Shown: positions 1-8,267 of the stretch, piece by piece
Position numbering within the stretch: position 1 is the stretch's first letter
Layout of the letters: every line of letters begins with the position of its first letter
From: an uncultured Lachnospiraceae bacterium
Lineage (GTDB): Bacteria > Bacillota > Clostridia > Lachnospirales > Lachnospiraceae
Length of the DNA stretch: 64,000 nt
Direction of reading: 5' to 3'
Assembly: GCA_949840465.1 (NCBI GenBank)
Contig: CATKXE010000007.1
Span: forward strand, 1-64,000
Made by a program: the position numbers and the translations under genes
Notes under the pieces: model-generated
What the model was told of the DNA's origin: nothing
What the model saw: the letters and a program-made list of their open reading frames with translations, nothing else
Database searches by the model: none

Positions 1-57
1 GGATTCTTCTTTTTTGCTCTATAAAGGGGAAAAATCGCTATTTCCCGACAGCCCCAT

Positions 58-190
58 TCCCGCGAAGCAACGAGCCAGGTGGACATGTTTTTGTATGTCC
101 ATTTGGCGACTGCCGCGAGGGGCACATACCCCGCGGCTTGCCGCGCTGGAAATTTGATGCCTGTCAGCTTGCTGCGGGGTATGTGACTGA
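58..190 (+). repeat. Interspersed repeat copy R1 (blocks A+C)
   Basis: Block A begins CGCGAAGCAACGAGCCAGG and contains a hairpin, TGGACAT...ATGTCCA. Block C begins at about 124 with ACCCCGCGG and closes with GCTGCGGGGT, giving a GC-rich terminator-like stem. Block B, present in copy R7, is absent here. The copy lies just downstream of the DUF4097 gene, which is read on the minus strand. Bases 1-57 show no recognisable gene. The 66-aa plus-strand ORF over this repeat is treated as non-genic. Confidence 0.8.
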
Positions 191-206
191 ACTTCTGCGG
201 ATGCAG

Positions 207-1280
207 TTACATTGTGTCGATTTGAATGTCCCCGGCTTCTGCTTTCACCGTGACAACCCCTTTTCTCTTTCCCTGCGTCTGATAGGTGGCCTCGCCCCCG
301 GAAGAGGAATAAAAGCCTTCGGGCGCCTTGTCCGGTAGCCGGATCGAACCGTACTCTGTATGGGCGTCTATCGTATAATCTGAAAGTTCTTTGGGAAGGA
401 AAAGCTTTACATCCCCGTATTCGTTGCGGCAGGCGAGCGTATCCAATTTATCGGCCTCCAGAAGAAGCGTGCCGGACTGCAGCGTAAATTCCGTTGTATC
501 CGCAGAAAAAGCAGTGAGTTCTATATCGCCGTATTCATTTTCTGCAAGAAAGCTGTCACAGGTAAATGTGTCTGCCTCCAACTGGCCGGATTCTAATTTC
601 ACGTCTGTTTTTTTTGCAGAGGAATCCTTCAGTGTAACATCCCCGAAGTCGTTGACGATCAGAAGGTTGTCCGCGGTAAGCTGCTCGGCTTTCAGGCTGC
701 CGGATTCCAAAGTAAGTCTGGTATCTGCAAAGGAGACGTTCCTGAGCGTGATATTGCCGAACTCATTTTTAAGCTGGGCATCCTGAAACGCCATATGTTC
801 CACCGAGAGATCTCCACAGTCATTAAATACAAAGAGATCTTTCATGTCGTAGCCCTTTGGGATATACAGGTTAATGTACGGATGGAGGCTGCCGGTGGTA
901 GTGACGGAGAAGTTAAAAAAGTAGATGTTGCCGAAATGCGTATCCTTCTGTGTCAGGGTCAGGGTGTCTCCTGTCACATCAAAGGCCGGCTCTTTGTAAT
1001 CGCCGTCCAGCAGGTACTCCAGATAAAATTGCCCGTCCTCAGACGGCAGGATCCGGATGTCCGCATAGGATTCCACGGATAGCCTGATATGGGAGAAGGA
1101 GTCTGTCTTTGTTTTTTTCAAAGTGTAAGGCTCGTTCTGCCTGTAGGGGGAAGTGATCCCGTTTCTGGAAAAGGAAACGCCGGGACGGCCTCCGAACAGC
1201 ATCCCAATGCCTGTGAGGATGGCCCCTGCGATAATCAACAGCAGGGAAATATGGATCAGTTTTTTAGTATTTATTTTCAT
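207..1280 (-). CDS. DUF4097 family beta-repeat envelope protein
   Basis: The 357-aa protein starts with a short basic stretch and one membrane anchor (about residues 9-29). A long ectodomain follows, built of repeating beta-strand units in which phrases such as EYGD, EFGN and DFGD alternate with LESG or LQSG about every 20-30 residues. That ladder is typical of DUF4097 (LiaG-like, 'putative adhesin') proteins. Their biochemical role is not established, but they often sit beside DUF1700 and PadR genes in envelope-stress loci. The start has a strong AAAGGAGGG site, and the gene overlaps the end of the DUF1700 gene by 17 nt. It is the last gene of a three-gene minus-strand operon. The family call is firm and the function is open. 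Confidence 0.85.
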   Translation of the reverse strand: MKINTKKLIHISLLLIIAGAILTGIGMLFGGRPGVSFSRNGITSPYRQNEPYTLKKTKTDSFSHIRLSVESYADIRILPSEDGQFYLEYLLDGDYKEPAFDVTGDTLTLTQKDTHFGNIYFFNFSVTTTGSLHPYINLYIPKGYDMKDLFVFNDCGDLSVEHMAFQDAQLKNEFGNITLRNVSFADTRLTLESGSLKAEQLTADNLLIVNDFGDVTLKDSSAKKTDVKLESGQLEADTFTCDSFLAENEYGDIELTAFSADTTEFTLQSGTLLLEADKLDTLACRNEYGDVKLFLPKELSDYTIDAHTEYGSIRLPDKAPEGFYSSSGGEATYQTQGKRKGVVTVKAEAGDIQIDTM

Positions 1281-1860
1281 GTTTGCGCCCTCCTTTTGTG
1301 ATCGTTCCTAAAGAACGTGACATTTTCCGTAAAGTCCAGCGGCAGAAGAGGAAAGACCCATATAAAAAGAGGATCCCGGCTCCCAGTGTGAAAAGGCCCG
1401 CCCCGATGGTAGAAAGCCCATCGGAAAATGTGGAAAACAGAAGCGCCACGCCGCCTGCCACTGTGAGTACACCCCCTGCTGTAATGCCTGCCGCGGATAC
1501 AAAGAATGTAAAAATAAAGGCAAATACCGTGATGAGCAGGGCGAATATAACGCATACAAACGCCAGTAAAAGCGGCAGTGCAATGGGGGCGGCACAGACG
1601 CCGAGGATTCCGACCCAGACTGCGTGGAGCCCGCGCTTTACAGTCTTCGGAGGTTCCTGTATATTCTTCTCAGCCAGATCCATGATGAGATCCCGGGAAG
1701 CATCCTCCGGCGAACCCAAGTCGTGGACTGCCTCAGCCTCATGTTCCGGGCCTGCCTCGTTAAAATATTCTTCAAAATACTCCATGGCCCGGTCGAAATC
1801 TTCCCTTGGAAGACGCCTCAGATTGTGGGCCAGTGTTGTCATATACTCTGCTCTGGTCAT
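1264..1860 (-). CDS. DUF1700 family membrane protein
   Basis: This 198-aa protein has an N-terminal soluble half (residues 1-70) with the DUF1700 hallmark MTRAEYMTTLAHNLRRLP and an EYF/DLGSPED region. At least three hydrophobic helices follow, rich in Ala, Gly and Phe, then a basic tail. The listed ORF extends further upstream, but the start was placed at 1860 because GGGAGG lies just before it and its ATG overlaps the padR stop as ATGA, which suggests translational coupling. DUF1700 proteins commonly follow PadR regulators and precede DUF4097 proteins, as here. They are thought to act at the membrane in signalling or envelope homeostasis; the exact role is unknown. Confidence 0.88.
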   Translation of the reverse strand: MTRAEYMTTLAHNLRRLPREDFDRAMEYFEEYFNEAGPEHEAEAVHDLGSPEDASRDLIMDLAEKNIQEPPKTVKRGLHAVWVGILGVCAAPIALPLLLAFVCVIFALLITVFAFIFTFFVSAAGITAGGVLTVAGGVALLFSTFSDGLSTIGAGLFTLGAGILFLYGSFLFCRWTLRKMSRSLGTITKGGRKHENKY

Positions 1861-2174
1861 GATGTGGTTCCTCCCTTCACAATGTCGTCGATGGTGGTCT
1901 TGTAGAGCTCCCATTCTCTGGAAAGTTCCTGTTGGTAGCCTCTGCCGGAGGCTGTGATGGTGTAGTACTTGCGGTTGCGTCCCTGGTATTGCTGGTCGTA
2001 GGTTTCTAAAAACCGCTGTTCCTGAAGGCGGCGCAGTACAGGATAGAGTGTGGAATCCTTGGTGTTGGCGGCACGTTTGATGATCTGGCTGATCTGGTAG
2101 CCGTAAGTATCAGATTTGGCGATTACGGACAGGACAAGCAGGTCAAACATCGGTGCATTCAGCGGAAACGTCAT
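1857..2174 (-). CDS. PadR family transcriptional regulator
   Basis: The 105-aa protein is a typical short PadR. Its winged helix holds the motif DTYGYQISQIIKRA (about residues 22-35) and STLYPVLRRLQEQ (about 41-53), followed by the wing GRNRKYYTIT and a short C-terminal dimerisation helix. PadR proteins are ligand- or stress-responsive repressors that usually control their own operon. This is the first gene of padR-DUF1700-DUF4097, with an AAAGGA ribosome site. Two palindromes just downstream of its promoter are plausible self-binding sites. The family assignment is clear from the sequence; the inducer cannot be told. Confidence 0.93.
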   Translation of the reverse strand: MTFPLNAPMFDLLVLSVIAKSDTYGYQISQIIKRAANTKDSTLYPVLRRLQEQRFLETYDQQYQGRNRKYYTITASGRGYQQELSREWELYKTTIDDIVKGGTTS

Positions 2175-2190
2175 GATATCAGTCCTTTCT

Positions 2191-2272
2191 ATATATATAA
2201 TTCAATTATATATACTTCATAAGTATATATTTGATTTAAATATATTGTATAGTGTATAATATATTTTGTCAA
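2191..2272 (-). promoter_or_regulatory. padR operon promoter with two candidate operators
   Basis: On the minus strand TTGACA (2267-2272) and TACAAT (2244-2249) are separated by exactly 17 nt. Downstream, in the expected start-site region, lie two overlapping perfect inverted repeats: ATATATACTT-cat-AAGTATATAT (2208-2230) and ATATATAATT-c-AATTATATAT (2193-2213). Binding there would block transcription, which fits PadR autorepression. The region is very AT-rich, so some of the symmetry could be chance. Confidence 0.7.
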
Positions 2273-2297
2273 TACAGATATGCAAAAAAATTTGAGA

Positions 2298-2346
2298 AAA
2301 ACAGAAACAGGACTGCGGAATCAAAACGCAGCCCTGTTTCTGTTTT
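2298..2346 (-). terminator. Terminator downstream of aroB
   Basis: A long hairpin pairs AAAACAGAAACAGG with CCTGTTTCTGTTTT plus an inner CTGCG/CGCAG stem, with one mismatch between them. Read on the minus strand it follows the aroB stop by about 26 nt and is followed by T-rich sequence. Confidence 0.75.
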
Positions 2347-2372
2347 ATAGTACGGAAATTGTATAAAATGCG

Positions 2373-3434
2373 TTATACCACTACGGGCTCCGCACCCTGA
2401 AAGAACCCGAGATCAGCCGCCCAGACATAGCTGTCCCCAATTTCATGAAGTAATACAACATTCAAATGGTTGTTCAGGTTCTTTTTATCCAATGTGATTG
2501 CCCCCGTTAGTTCAGAGAGGGCAATTTTGCACGCAGAAGGCAGCCCATATGCAGTAAGCACCTCCCTGATCGATTCTGCGCAGCCTTTGGGAGTCAGCCC
2601 CTTTTCCTCTGCAATTCTGGTGATCTGGTACATCCCGATGGCAACGGCCTCTCCGTGGCTTTCGCGCTCATAATGGAAATACTGTTCAATCGTATGGGCG
2701 AGAGTATGCCCAAAGTTCAGCAGCATCCGCTCCCCGGTATCGAACTGGTCTTTTTCCACGACAATCCGTTTGATATCGACACAGCGGCAGATGACAGAGG
2801 CAAGTTCCTCTTTTAATTGTTCAAAACAGGCATGCTGCTGCAGGGTGCGGAACAGGGATGCATCTTTGATACAGCCATATTTAATGACCTCCCCCATGCC
2901 GTCATGGATAAAACGTTCCGGCAGGGTATCCAGTACATCCGGGTCAATCAGGACCAGGCGGGGATGATAAAAAGCGCCTACAAGGTTTTTTCCCTGCGGA
3001 AGGTCTACCGCGGTTTTTCCGCCCACGGAAGAGTCAACCTGAGCCAGCAGGGATGTGGGAATCTGTACCAGCTTTACCCCGCGAAGGAAACTGGCGGCCG
3101 CAAATCCGGCAAGGTCGCCGATGACGCCGCCGCCCAGGGCGATAATCAGGTCGCTCCGTGAGATTTTTGCATCCAGCAGAGCGGTGTAGATTTGCGGAAG
3201 CGTCTGGAAGCTTTTGGTCTGCTCTCCGTGGGGGAGGACCAGAGTATGGCATTCAAAGGAAGACAAAGTGTCAAGCAGTATCCGGCCATACAGAGGATAT
3301 ACCCTGTCGTCCGAGATGACCATGACCCTCCTGCCCCGGAATACTTGGGAAATATAACTTCCGGCATCTTTTAAAATGCCGTTTTCAATATAGATCGGGT
3401 AACTCGTTTGCTTTAGGTCAACTGTCAATTTCAT
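2373..3434 (-). CDS. aroB: 3-dehydroquinate synthase
   Basis: This 353-aa protein makes 3-dehydroquinate from DAHP, the second step of the shikimate pathway, in the cytoplasm with NAD and a divalent metal. The NAD-binding motif GGGVIGDLAGFAAASFLRG lies at about residues 101-120, followed by PTSLLAQVDSSVGGKT. The metal-binding region includes GEVIKYG, NFGHTLAHTIE and HGEAVAIGM. Length is normal for AroB. The start has a GGAGA ribosome site, and a good promoter lies 31-59 nt upstream. No other shikimate gene is adjacent, so it appears to be monocistronic between its own promoter and terminator. Confidence 0.97.
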   Translation of the reverse strand: MKLTVDLKQTSYPIYIENGILKDAGSYISQVFRGRRVMVISDDRVYPLYGRILLDTLSSFECHTLVLPHGEQTKSFQTLPQIYTALLDAKISRSDLIIALGGGVIGDLAGFAAASFLRGVKLVQIPTSLLAQVDSSVGGKTAVDLPQGKNLVGAFYHPRLVLIDPDVLDTLPERFIHDGMGEVIKYGCIKDASLFRTLQQHACFEQLKEELASVICRCVDIKRIVVEKDQFDTGERMLLNFGHTLAHTIEQYFHYERESHGEAVAIGMYQITRIAEEKGLTPKGCAESIREVLTAYGLPSACKIALSELTGAITLDKKNLNNHLNVVLLHEIGDSYVWAADLGFFQGAEPVVV

Positions 3435-3464
3435 AATGGATTCTCCTGATTATTTTTTACCCTG

Positions 3465-3493
3465 ATTATACCAAAAAGCAATTTCCGTGTAAA
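3465..3493 (-). promoter_or_regulatory. aroB promoter
   Basis: On the minus strand TTTACA (3488-3493) and TATAAT (3465-3470) are separated by 17 nt. The -10 is perfect and the -35 matches 5 of 6. It lies about 30 nt upstream of the aroB start, ahead of a clear ribosome site. Confidence 0.8.
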
Positions 3494-3656
3494 GCCGGGC
3501 AGCGAAGGGTTCTGGACAGTCCCTTAGATTGCTCTTGCCGGATTACGGAGAGCGTGTTAAACTGATGTACAGAGCCGCAGGGCCGGCAGGCTTCAAATGG
3601 ACGCGCCGCCGGATTTTATCCCTGCAGTCTGCAAATCTGGAAGATAAGGAGCAAGG

Positions 3657-4214
3657 ATGATAATGATGAAAAAAAAGCTGGATCGGTACAATTTTGATAA
3701 GATCAGCGACAGGATGTCGCAGAAGTACGGAACGCTCCCAAAAGGAGGAGAAGAGGACTATACGACGCTGCTCTTCCCCATGGAATCGAATTTGCTCAAG
3801 CTTCACCGGGAAGATGCCAGGAGAGACAGCCGGAAGGCCATTGAGGCAATCCATATCTGCCTGCTGACCGTCAACGGGTATCTGAACGATATAGAGTATG
3901 ATTTCGGCATCTTTTTGTCCGGGGAAAATAAGGCTCTGGCAAAAGGGCTGCTGATGGGCTTTGACCCGTTTACGAATGAGGAGATCAGGGAGGCTTTGAA
4001 GGATACATACGATCTGGATTCAAAGGAAGGGATGGAAGCCTATTTCAGAGAACCGGTGATGTGCCTGCTGAGACTGGAGAAGTCCATTGAGATGTGGCTC
4101 AGGGCACGGGGAAACGACGGGTATTTCCAGTACATCGAAGATCTCATGGGAGATACCGTGAAACGTGATTTGGAAATGAATTATGCGGTTCTGGCAAAAG
4201 AGGAAGAGGAGTAA
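3657..4214 (+). CDS. Conserved-looking protein of unknown function
   Basis: The family of this 185-aa protein was not recognised. It is soluble, charged and predicted mostly helical, with no signal peptide, membrane segment or cysteine cluster. It begins MIMMKKKLDRYNFDKISDRM and ends in a Glu-rich tail. The start at 3657 has a GGAG site 5 nt upstream; the in-frame ATG at 3663 is an alternative. It stands alone on the plus strand between aroB and an ABC transporter, both on the minus strand. Base composition matches its neighbours, so there is no sign of recent acquisition. It is called coding because of its length, its ribosome site and the lack of a competing frame. Confidence 0.75.
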   Translation: MIMMKKKLDRYNFDKISDRMSQKYGTLPKGGEEDYTTLLFPMESNLLKLHREDARRDSRKAIEAIHICLLTVNGYLNDIEYDFGIFLSGENKALAKGLLMGFDPFTNEEIREALKDTYDLDSKEGMEAYFREPVMCLLRLEKSIEMWLRARGNDGYFQYIEDLMGDTVKRDLEMNYAVLAKEEEE

Positions 4215-4245
4215 AGCATTTTTTTTGCCGCCGTTTGTATCCGCC

Positions 4246-4320
4246 GTATCCCGCGAAGCAGCCACCGAAACAGAGTGTACGCCAAATACCCCGCAGATTG
4301 CCGCGGGGTATTTGACTTCA
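4246..4320 (+). repeat. Repeat copy R2 (partial B + short C), doubles as convergent terminator
   Basis: GAAGCAGCCACCGAAACAGAGTG matches the end of block B in copy R7. The hairpin AAATACCCCGC-agattgcc-GCGGGGTATTT (4284-4313) is a short form of block C. It sits between two convergent genes and has flanking A and T bases on both sides, so it could terminate transcription in both directions. Confidence 0.7.
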
Positions 4321-4341
4321 CGGTATCAACAGGCCCGTGTA

Positions 4342-5202
4342 TCAGGAGAGGCGTTTCATATAAATATGCTCCAGTATATTGATCAGGGCGTACAGGAACA
4401 TTGCCATGATGCAGAGGAGGACGATGGACATCAGGAGCCAATCCATTTTAAATACCTGGCTGGAATAAATGATCAGATATCCGAGCCCGCTCCTTGCCGC
4501 CAAAAATTCCCCGATTACAACGCCTACCAGGCACAGCCCGATATTCACCTTCATATTGCTGATGATGGCGGGGATGGAGCTTGGCAGGACGACTTTGGTG
4601 AGTGCATGCCACTGATTGCCGCGCAGGGTATAGATCAGCTTAATCTTTTCCGGGTCTACGCCGACGAAGCTGGTATACAGGTTCAGGATGCTCCCGAAGA
4701 TGGCCACCGACATCCCGGCCACGATGATCGTGGTCTGGGTGGCGCCGAGCCAAACGATGAGAAGGGGCGCAAGGGCGGACTTCGGAAGGCTGTTGAGCAC
4801 CACCAGATAGGGATCCAGAATTTCCGAGAGCTTGCTGCTGCACCAGAGCAGGACGGCGGCCAGGATGCTTACAGCCGTCGTCAGCAGGAAGCTTGCAATC
4901 GTTTCATACAGGGTGCTCCACAGGTGCAGGAAGATGCTTTTGTCCTTTACCATTTCCCAGAAGCATAAGAAGATGCGGGAGGGGCTGCTGAATATGAAAG
5001 AATCAATGATTCCTGTATTGGCGGTAAATTCCCATAAAAAAAGAAAAGCCAGCAGGATTGCGGCGCGCGAGGCACGGACGATACGCCGGTGCTTTTTTCG
5101 GCTGTGAAGGTAATTTTGCTGCCCTGCGGAAAGTTCCGGCAGGCCTTCCCGGTTTCGAGGCAGACCGGGCGTTTTTTGGAGGCCATTATAGATTTCAGGC
5201 AT
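4342..5202 (-). CDS. ABC transporter permease, SsuC/TauC-like
   Basis: This 286-aa inner-membrane protein has about six hydrophobic helices and the binding-protein-dependent permease loop (EAA-type: TLRGNQWHALTKVVLPSSIPAI, about residues 204-225). It belongs to the nitrate/sulfonate/taurine/thiamine-precursor permease group. The start was placed at MPEIYNGLQ (5202) because GGAAGGAG precedes it; the longer ORF would add 18 residues lying inside the ATPase gene. It overlaps the upstream ATPase gene by 8 nt, showing a coupled pair. No substrate-binding protein gene lies next to it, so the substrate (sulfonate, pyrimidine precursor or other) cannot be assigned. Confidence 0.9.
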   Translation of the reverse strand: MPEIYNGLQKTPGLPRNREGLPELSAGQQNYLHSRKKHRRIVRASRAAILLAFLFLWEFTANTGIIDSFIFSSPSRIFLCFWEMVKDKSIFLHLWSTLYETIASFLLTTAVSILAAVLLWCSSKLSEILDPYLVVLNSLPKSALAPLLIVWLGATQTTIIVAGMSVAIFGSILNLYTSFVGVDPEKIKLIYTLRGNQWHALTKVVLPSSIPAIISNMKVNIGLCLVGVVIGEFLAARSGLGYLIIYSSQVFKMDWLLMSIVLLCIMAMFLYALINILEHIYMKRLS

Positions 5203-5962
5203 GGGTATCCAGCTCCTTCCAGATGAGATTGAAATAATGCTTAAATTCCGGTGCATTGCGCCGGCACATGGGGGTATCTTCTTCCAGCTCGAATGAAACG
5301 GCCACTTCTTTTGCGATGGAGGCAGGGCGCGGGGACAGGATGATGACCCGGTCGGCGAGGCTCACGGCCTCGGAAAGGTCGTGGGTTACGAGGATGGCGG
5401 TTTTATGGGCGTCCCGCAGGATCTTCCCGATGTCGTTGCAGACAGACAGCCGGGTCTGGTAATCCAGAGCGGAAAAGGGTTCGTCTAAAAGCAGGATGTC
5501 CGGATCAAGCACCAGAGTCCGGATCAGGGCGGCTCTCTGACGCATGCCGCCGGACAGCTCGGAGGGCTTTGCGTGTTCGAACTGCTTCAGACCGTACAAA
5601 TCCAGAAGCTCATGGGCATGCCCTTTTGCCCTGGCAGAAAGCATGTGCTGGATCTCCAGCCCCAGAAGGACGTTGTGATAGACCGTGCGCCATTCAAATA
5701 GATGGTCATGCTGCAGCATATACCCGATGTTGGTGGTGCTGTCCCTGAGATATTTCCCGTTAAGTTTTATCAGTCCTTTTTCCGGCCCGATGAGGCCGCA
5801 GATGATGGAAAGCAGCGTGGATTTGCCGCATCCGGAGGGTCCGACGATGGCGACAAACTCTCCGGGAAATACAGAGAATGAGATATCTGTCAGTGCTTTG
5901 GTTTCTCCTTCCAGGTTGTGGTATGCATAATTGATATTTTTAAGTTCCAGTATTGGTTCCAT
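5195..5962 (-). CDS. ABC transporter ATP-binding protein, SsuB/TauB-like
   Basis: The 255-aa nucleotide-binding subunit powers the neighbouring permease. Visible motifs are Walker A GPSGCGKST (about residues 42-50), a Q-loop in GYMLQHDHLFEW, signature LSGGMRQRAAL, Walker B LLLDEPFSALD and the switch VTHDLSEA. The sequence falls in the nitrate/sulfonate/taurine ATPase group. The start has a GGAG site 7 nt upstream. The 3' end overlaps the permease start by 8 nt. A binding-protein gene is missing on both sides, so a distant or shared lipoprotein must serve this transporter, or the system is incomplete. Confidence 0.93.
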   Translation of the reverse strand: MEPILELKNINYAYHNLEGETKALTDISFSVFPGEFVAIVGPSGCGKSTLLSIICGLIGPEKGLIKLNGKYLRDSTTNIGYMLQHDHLFEWRTVYHNVLLGLEIQHMLSARAKGHAHELLDLYGLKQFEHAKPSELSGGMRQRAALIRTLVLDPDILLLDEPFSALDYQTRLSVCNDIGKILRDAHKTAILVTHDLSEAVSLADRVIILSPRPASIAKEVAVSFELEEDTPMCRRNAPEFKHYFNLIWKELDTHA

Positions 5963-6101
5963 GCAGACACTCCATTCATTAGATATATATTACTTTATGA
6001 GAAAAAAACAGATAGGTGCATGGGACGGGGGATTCCAGAGGCTCATGCCGGGGTCCGTCATATGGGAAAAGGGCGCCCCCCGGGTGGATGGGAGAAATCA
6101 A

Positions 6102-6129
6102 ACGAGGAGGATCCGATGATCCTCCTCGT
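6102..6129 (-). terminator. Hairpin terminator after the sigma-factor operon
   Basis: A perfect 12-bp stem ACGAGGAGGATC-cgat-GATCCTCCTCGT lies 18 nt beyond the stop of the minus-strand gene at 6147. The T-tract is weak (GTTTGATTTC). The rest of 5963-6101 holds no gene. Confidence 0.65.
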
Positions 6130-6146
6130 TGCTGCAGTCCAGATAG

Positions 6147-7646
6147 CTACTGTTCCACTTTGACATAGACATATTTGTTTCCGCCTTCGGGAACCGGCCA
6201 TCCGCCGTATCCAGAATAGAACTGGAAAAATGTGTCCCCCAGCCTGTCCTCATCCACCACATAGGCAAGGGTGTATTCCATCTCTTCTCCGGGTTCCATA
6301 GGGACAAAATGAGAGTGTGTCAGGCGCTGCATTCCTTCTGTATAGTACATTTTGTCAAAATACACCGGGGATCCGAACTGCAGGTTATATCCTTCATTTG
6401 CCGGATAGTATTCATTGCCTTCCGTATAATTATGAAGGTATTTTCCGTTGGCGTCTTTTTCCAGATATTTCACATACGGGCATACACATACCTCAAAATC
6501 ATCATAGGGATTGACGTCGTTGTTATTTTTCACCTTCATATGCACCACTACAAATTTGGAATCCACGGTCTCCACTGTCGGTTTTGCCGTGGAATTTCCC
6601 GTTTCATCTAATGGAAATTTGAAGCGTTCGTGAGGTTTCAGGCTGCCGTCTTCATTGATCCAGCTTACCATGGATTCTTCATAGTCCGGATAGTTTTCGA
6701 TCGGGAATTCTGAATCGGGGAGGGCGTCTTTGATTTCCACGGATTCGACTGTATAGCGGATATCATCCGGTTTTATCCCGCTTTCTGCCTCGGTAAACGG
6801 TATTTTCAACTCTTCTCCTATGGAAAAGAAATTATTGTCCGCCAGCGGCTCGGGTTTCATTTCATCTTCGATTCTTTCTTTTTCCAGTTCACGCTCCGCC
6901 AGCATGCGTTCGATTTCCGCATCCGTTTTATAAGGAACCGTGGAATCCAAAACGCGGATATCCAATCCCTCTGCAATCCTGACTGTCTCTTCCATCGGAA
7001 GATGGCTGTTCATATTGAAGACCTGTACAAGATATCCTTCGTCTTCATTGAACAGCATTGCGTCCACGGTATTTTTATCACTGTCTACATAAGCGCTTTC
7101 GGACAGGAACAGTGCGACTTTCATACCGTTGATCCGGAGTTCTTGTTTCAGGTTTTCTTCTTTCATCCCATGGGTCAGCAGATCGGTGTCTCCCAGACGG
7201 ATCTGTTCGTCCAGTTCAGCGGCGTTTGATGCGACAATCGAGATCGTGCCGCCTGTTTCGGCATTATGCCATTTTCCGCCCCAGGCGGAATTTTCGTCGC
7301 CCAATTCATAACCCGCCGGCAGATAGGTGGGAGTCACCTCAATTTCATGCGCCGGATGTTCATGGTCTATTGTAAGGTTATAGGTGATGCTTTCCTCACC
7401 TTTCACAAGGTTTGCCGACAAAAACTTATTTGCCGCCAGTACTGCCAGGGATGAGCCGGCCGCCAGCACTGCGGCTGCCGCCAGTACGCGTAACGCCTTC
7501 CGTTTTATGAAAAATGTACGTTTTTTTGTCGTTTGGATACCCAGTTTTTCGTATGCATCCTGCATGCCGAGACTGATTTTCTCCGGAATGACCAGTTCCT
7601 GTTTCAAAATTCTTGCCATTTCCTGCTCTGAATATGTTTTTTTCAT
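6147..7646 (-). CDS. Membrane-anchored DUF4367-like protein, probable sigma-factor partner
   Basis: The 499-aa protein has a short cytoplasmic segment (residues 1-47), one membrane helix (about 49-71) and a large outside part. The first outside domain resembles DUF4367, with PTYLPAGYELG near residue 105. A charged linker (about 245-270) follows, then a second beta-rich domain rich in Tyr, Asp and Glu. It lies 38 nt downstream of an ECF sigma gene with its own AAAGGAGG site. This order is typical of sigma/anti-sigma pairs. No HxxxCxxC zinc anti-sigma motif is visible, so if it is an anti-sigma factor it is not of the ZAS type. The role is inferred from context. Confidence 0.8.
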   Translation of the reverse strand: MKKTYSEQEMARILKQELVIPEKISLGMQDAYEKLGIQTTKKRTFFIKRKALRVLAAAAVLAAGSSLAVLAANKFLSANLVKGEESITYNLTIDHEHPAHEIEVTPTYLPAGYELGDENSAWGGKWHNAETGGTISIVASNAAELDEQIRLGDTDLLTHGMKEENLKQELRINGMKVALFLSESAYVDSDKNTVDAMLFNEDEGYLVQVFNMNSHLPMEETVRIAEGLDIRVLDSTVPYKTDAEIERMLAERELEKERIEDEMKPEPLADNNFFSIGEELKIPFTEAESGIKPDDIRYTVESVEIKDALPDSEFPIENYPDYEESMVSWINEDGSLKPHERFKFPLDETGNSTAKPTVETVDSKFVVVHMKVKNNNDVNPYDDFEVCVCPYVKYLEKDANGKYLHNYTEGNEYYPANEGYNLQFGSPVYFDKMYYTEGMQRLTHSHFVPMEPGEEMEYTLAYVVDEDRLGDTFFQFYSGYGGWPVPEGGNKYVYVKVEQ

Positions 7647-7684
7647 GTTCTGCCTCCTTTTTTGTTCCCGCGAACCAGAATTTT

Positions 7685-8218
7685 TCAGCGGGCGATCTGC
7701 CTTTGCCCGATGGGCCGTGCCGGTTCAAACCGGTATTCCCGGGCGAGCTGTTTCCGGCCCCGGGAAAGCCTGGTCTTCACGGTATTTTCTTCCAGTTCCA
7801 GTATCTGCGCGATTTCCCGGATTTTAAATCCTTCTACATAATGCAGGATCAAAATGATGCGGTATTTTTCGTCCAGAGAATTTAGCAGTTCATAAAATTC
7901 ATAATTTTCCAGTGACACACAAGTCCCCCCTTGTTCCGGCAGTTGTCCGGTGGGCGCTTCCCTTCGGCCGGCATTTAAGATATCGATGCATTTGTTGATC
8001 AGGATCCGGATCAGCCAGGTCTTAAAAAACTGTTCGTTCTTTAAGGTTTCCAGCTTTTCATAGCAAGCCAGAACCGTCTCCTGGATTGCATCGGCAATAT
8101 CGTCGTCTGAACGCAGATAGCTTCGGGCAACTTTGTACATCGTAAGCTTCTGACTTTCCATTAATTCGACAAAGGCATCATTATCATGCCGTTTGGCCTT
8201 TTTTACTAAAAATCTCAT
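7685..8218 (-). CDS. ECF-type RNA polymerase sigma factor
   Basis: This 177-aa sigma-70 family protein has region 2 (about residues 15-85, with ARSYLRSDDDIADAIQETVL and the FKTWLIRILINKC helix) and region 4 (about 112-165, ending in ENTVKTRLSRGRKQL). It directs polymerase to a small regulon, probably for envelope stress as in SigV/SigW-like factors. The ORF track starts at 8272, but AAGGAGG precedes the ATG at 8218 and the MRFLVKKAK start fits the family. The next gene is a membrane protein likely to hold it inactive. An ECF-like promoter lies upstream, which suggests autoregulation. Confidence 0.95.
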   Translation of the reverse strand: MRFLVKKAKRHDNDAFVELMESQKLTMYKVARSYLRSDDDIADAIQETVLACYEKLETLKNEQFFKTWLIRILINKCIDILNAGRREAPTGQLPEQGGTCVSLENYEFYELLNSLDEKYRIILILHYVEGFKIREIAQILELEENTVKTRLSRGRKQLAREYRFEPARPIGQRQIAR

Positions 8219-8267
8219 GGAAAAAACCTCCTTGCTCTTCCTTTGTTCTGGCGCCTTACATTTATTA

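Noticed and set aside
4183-4968. 261-aa plus-strand ORF opposite the ABC permease
   Set aside because: It overlaps the tail of the unknown gene, repeat R2 and the permease on the other strand. Its Gln/Asp/His-rich translation looks like an antisense frame.
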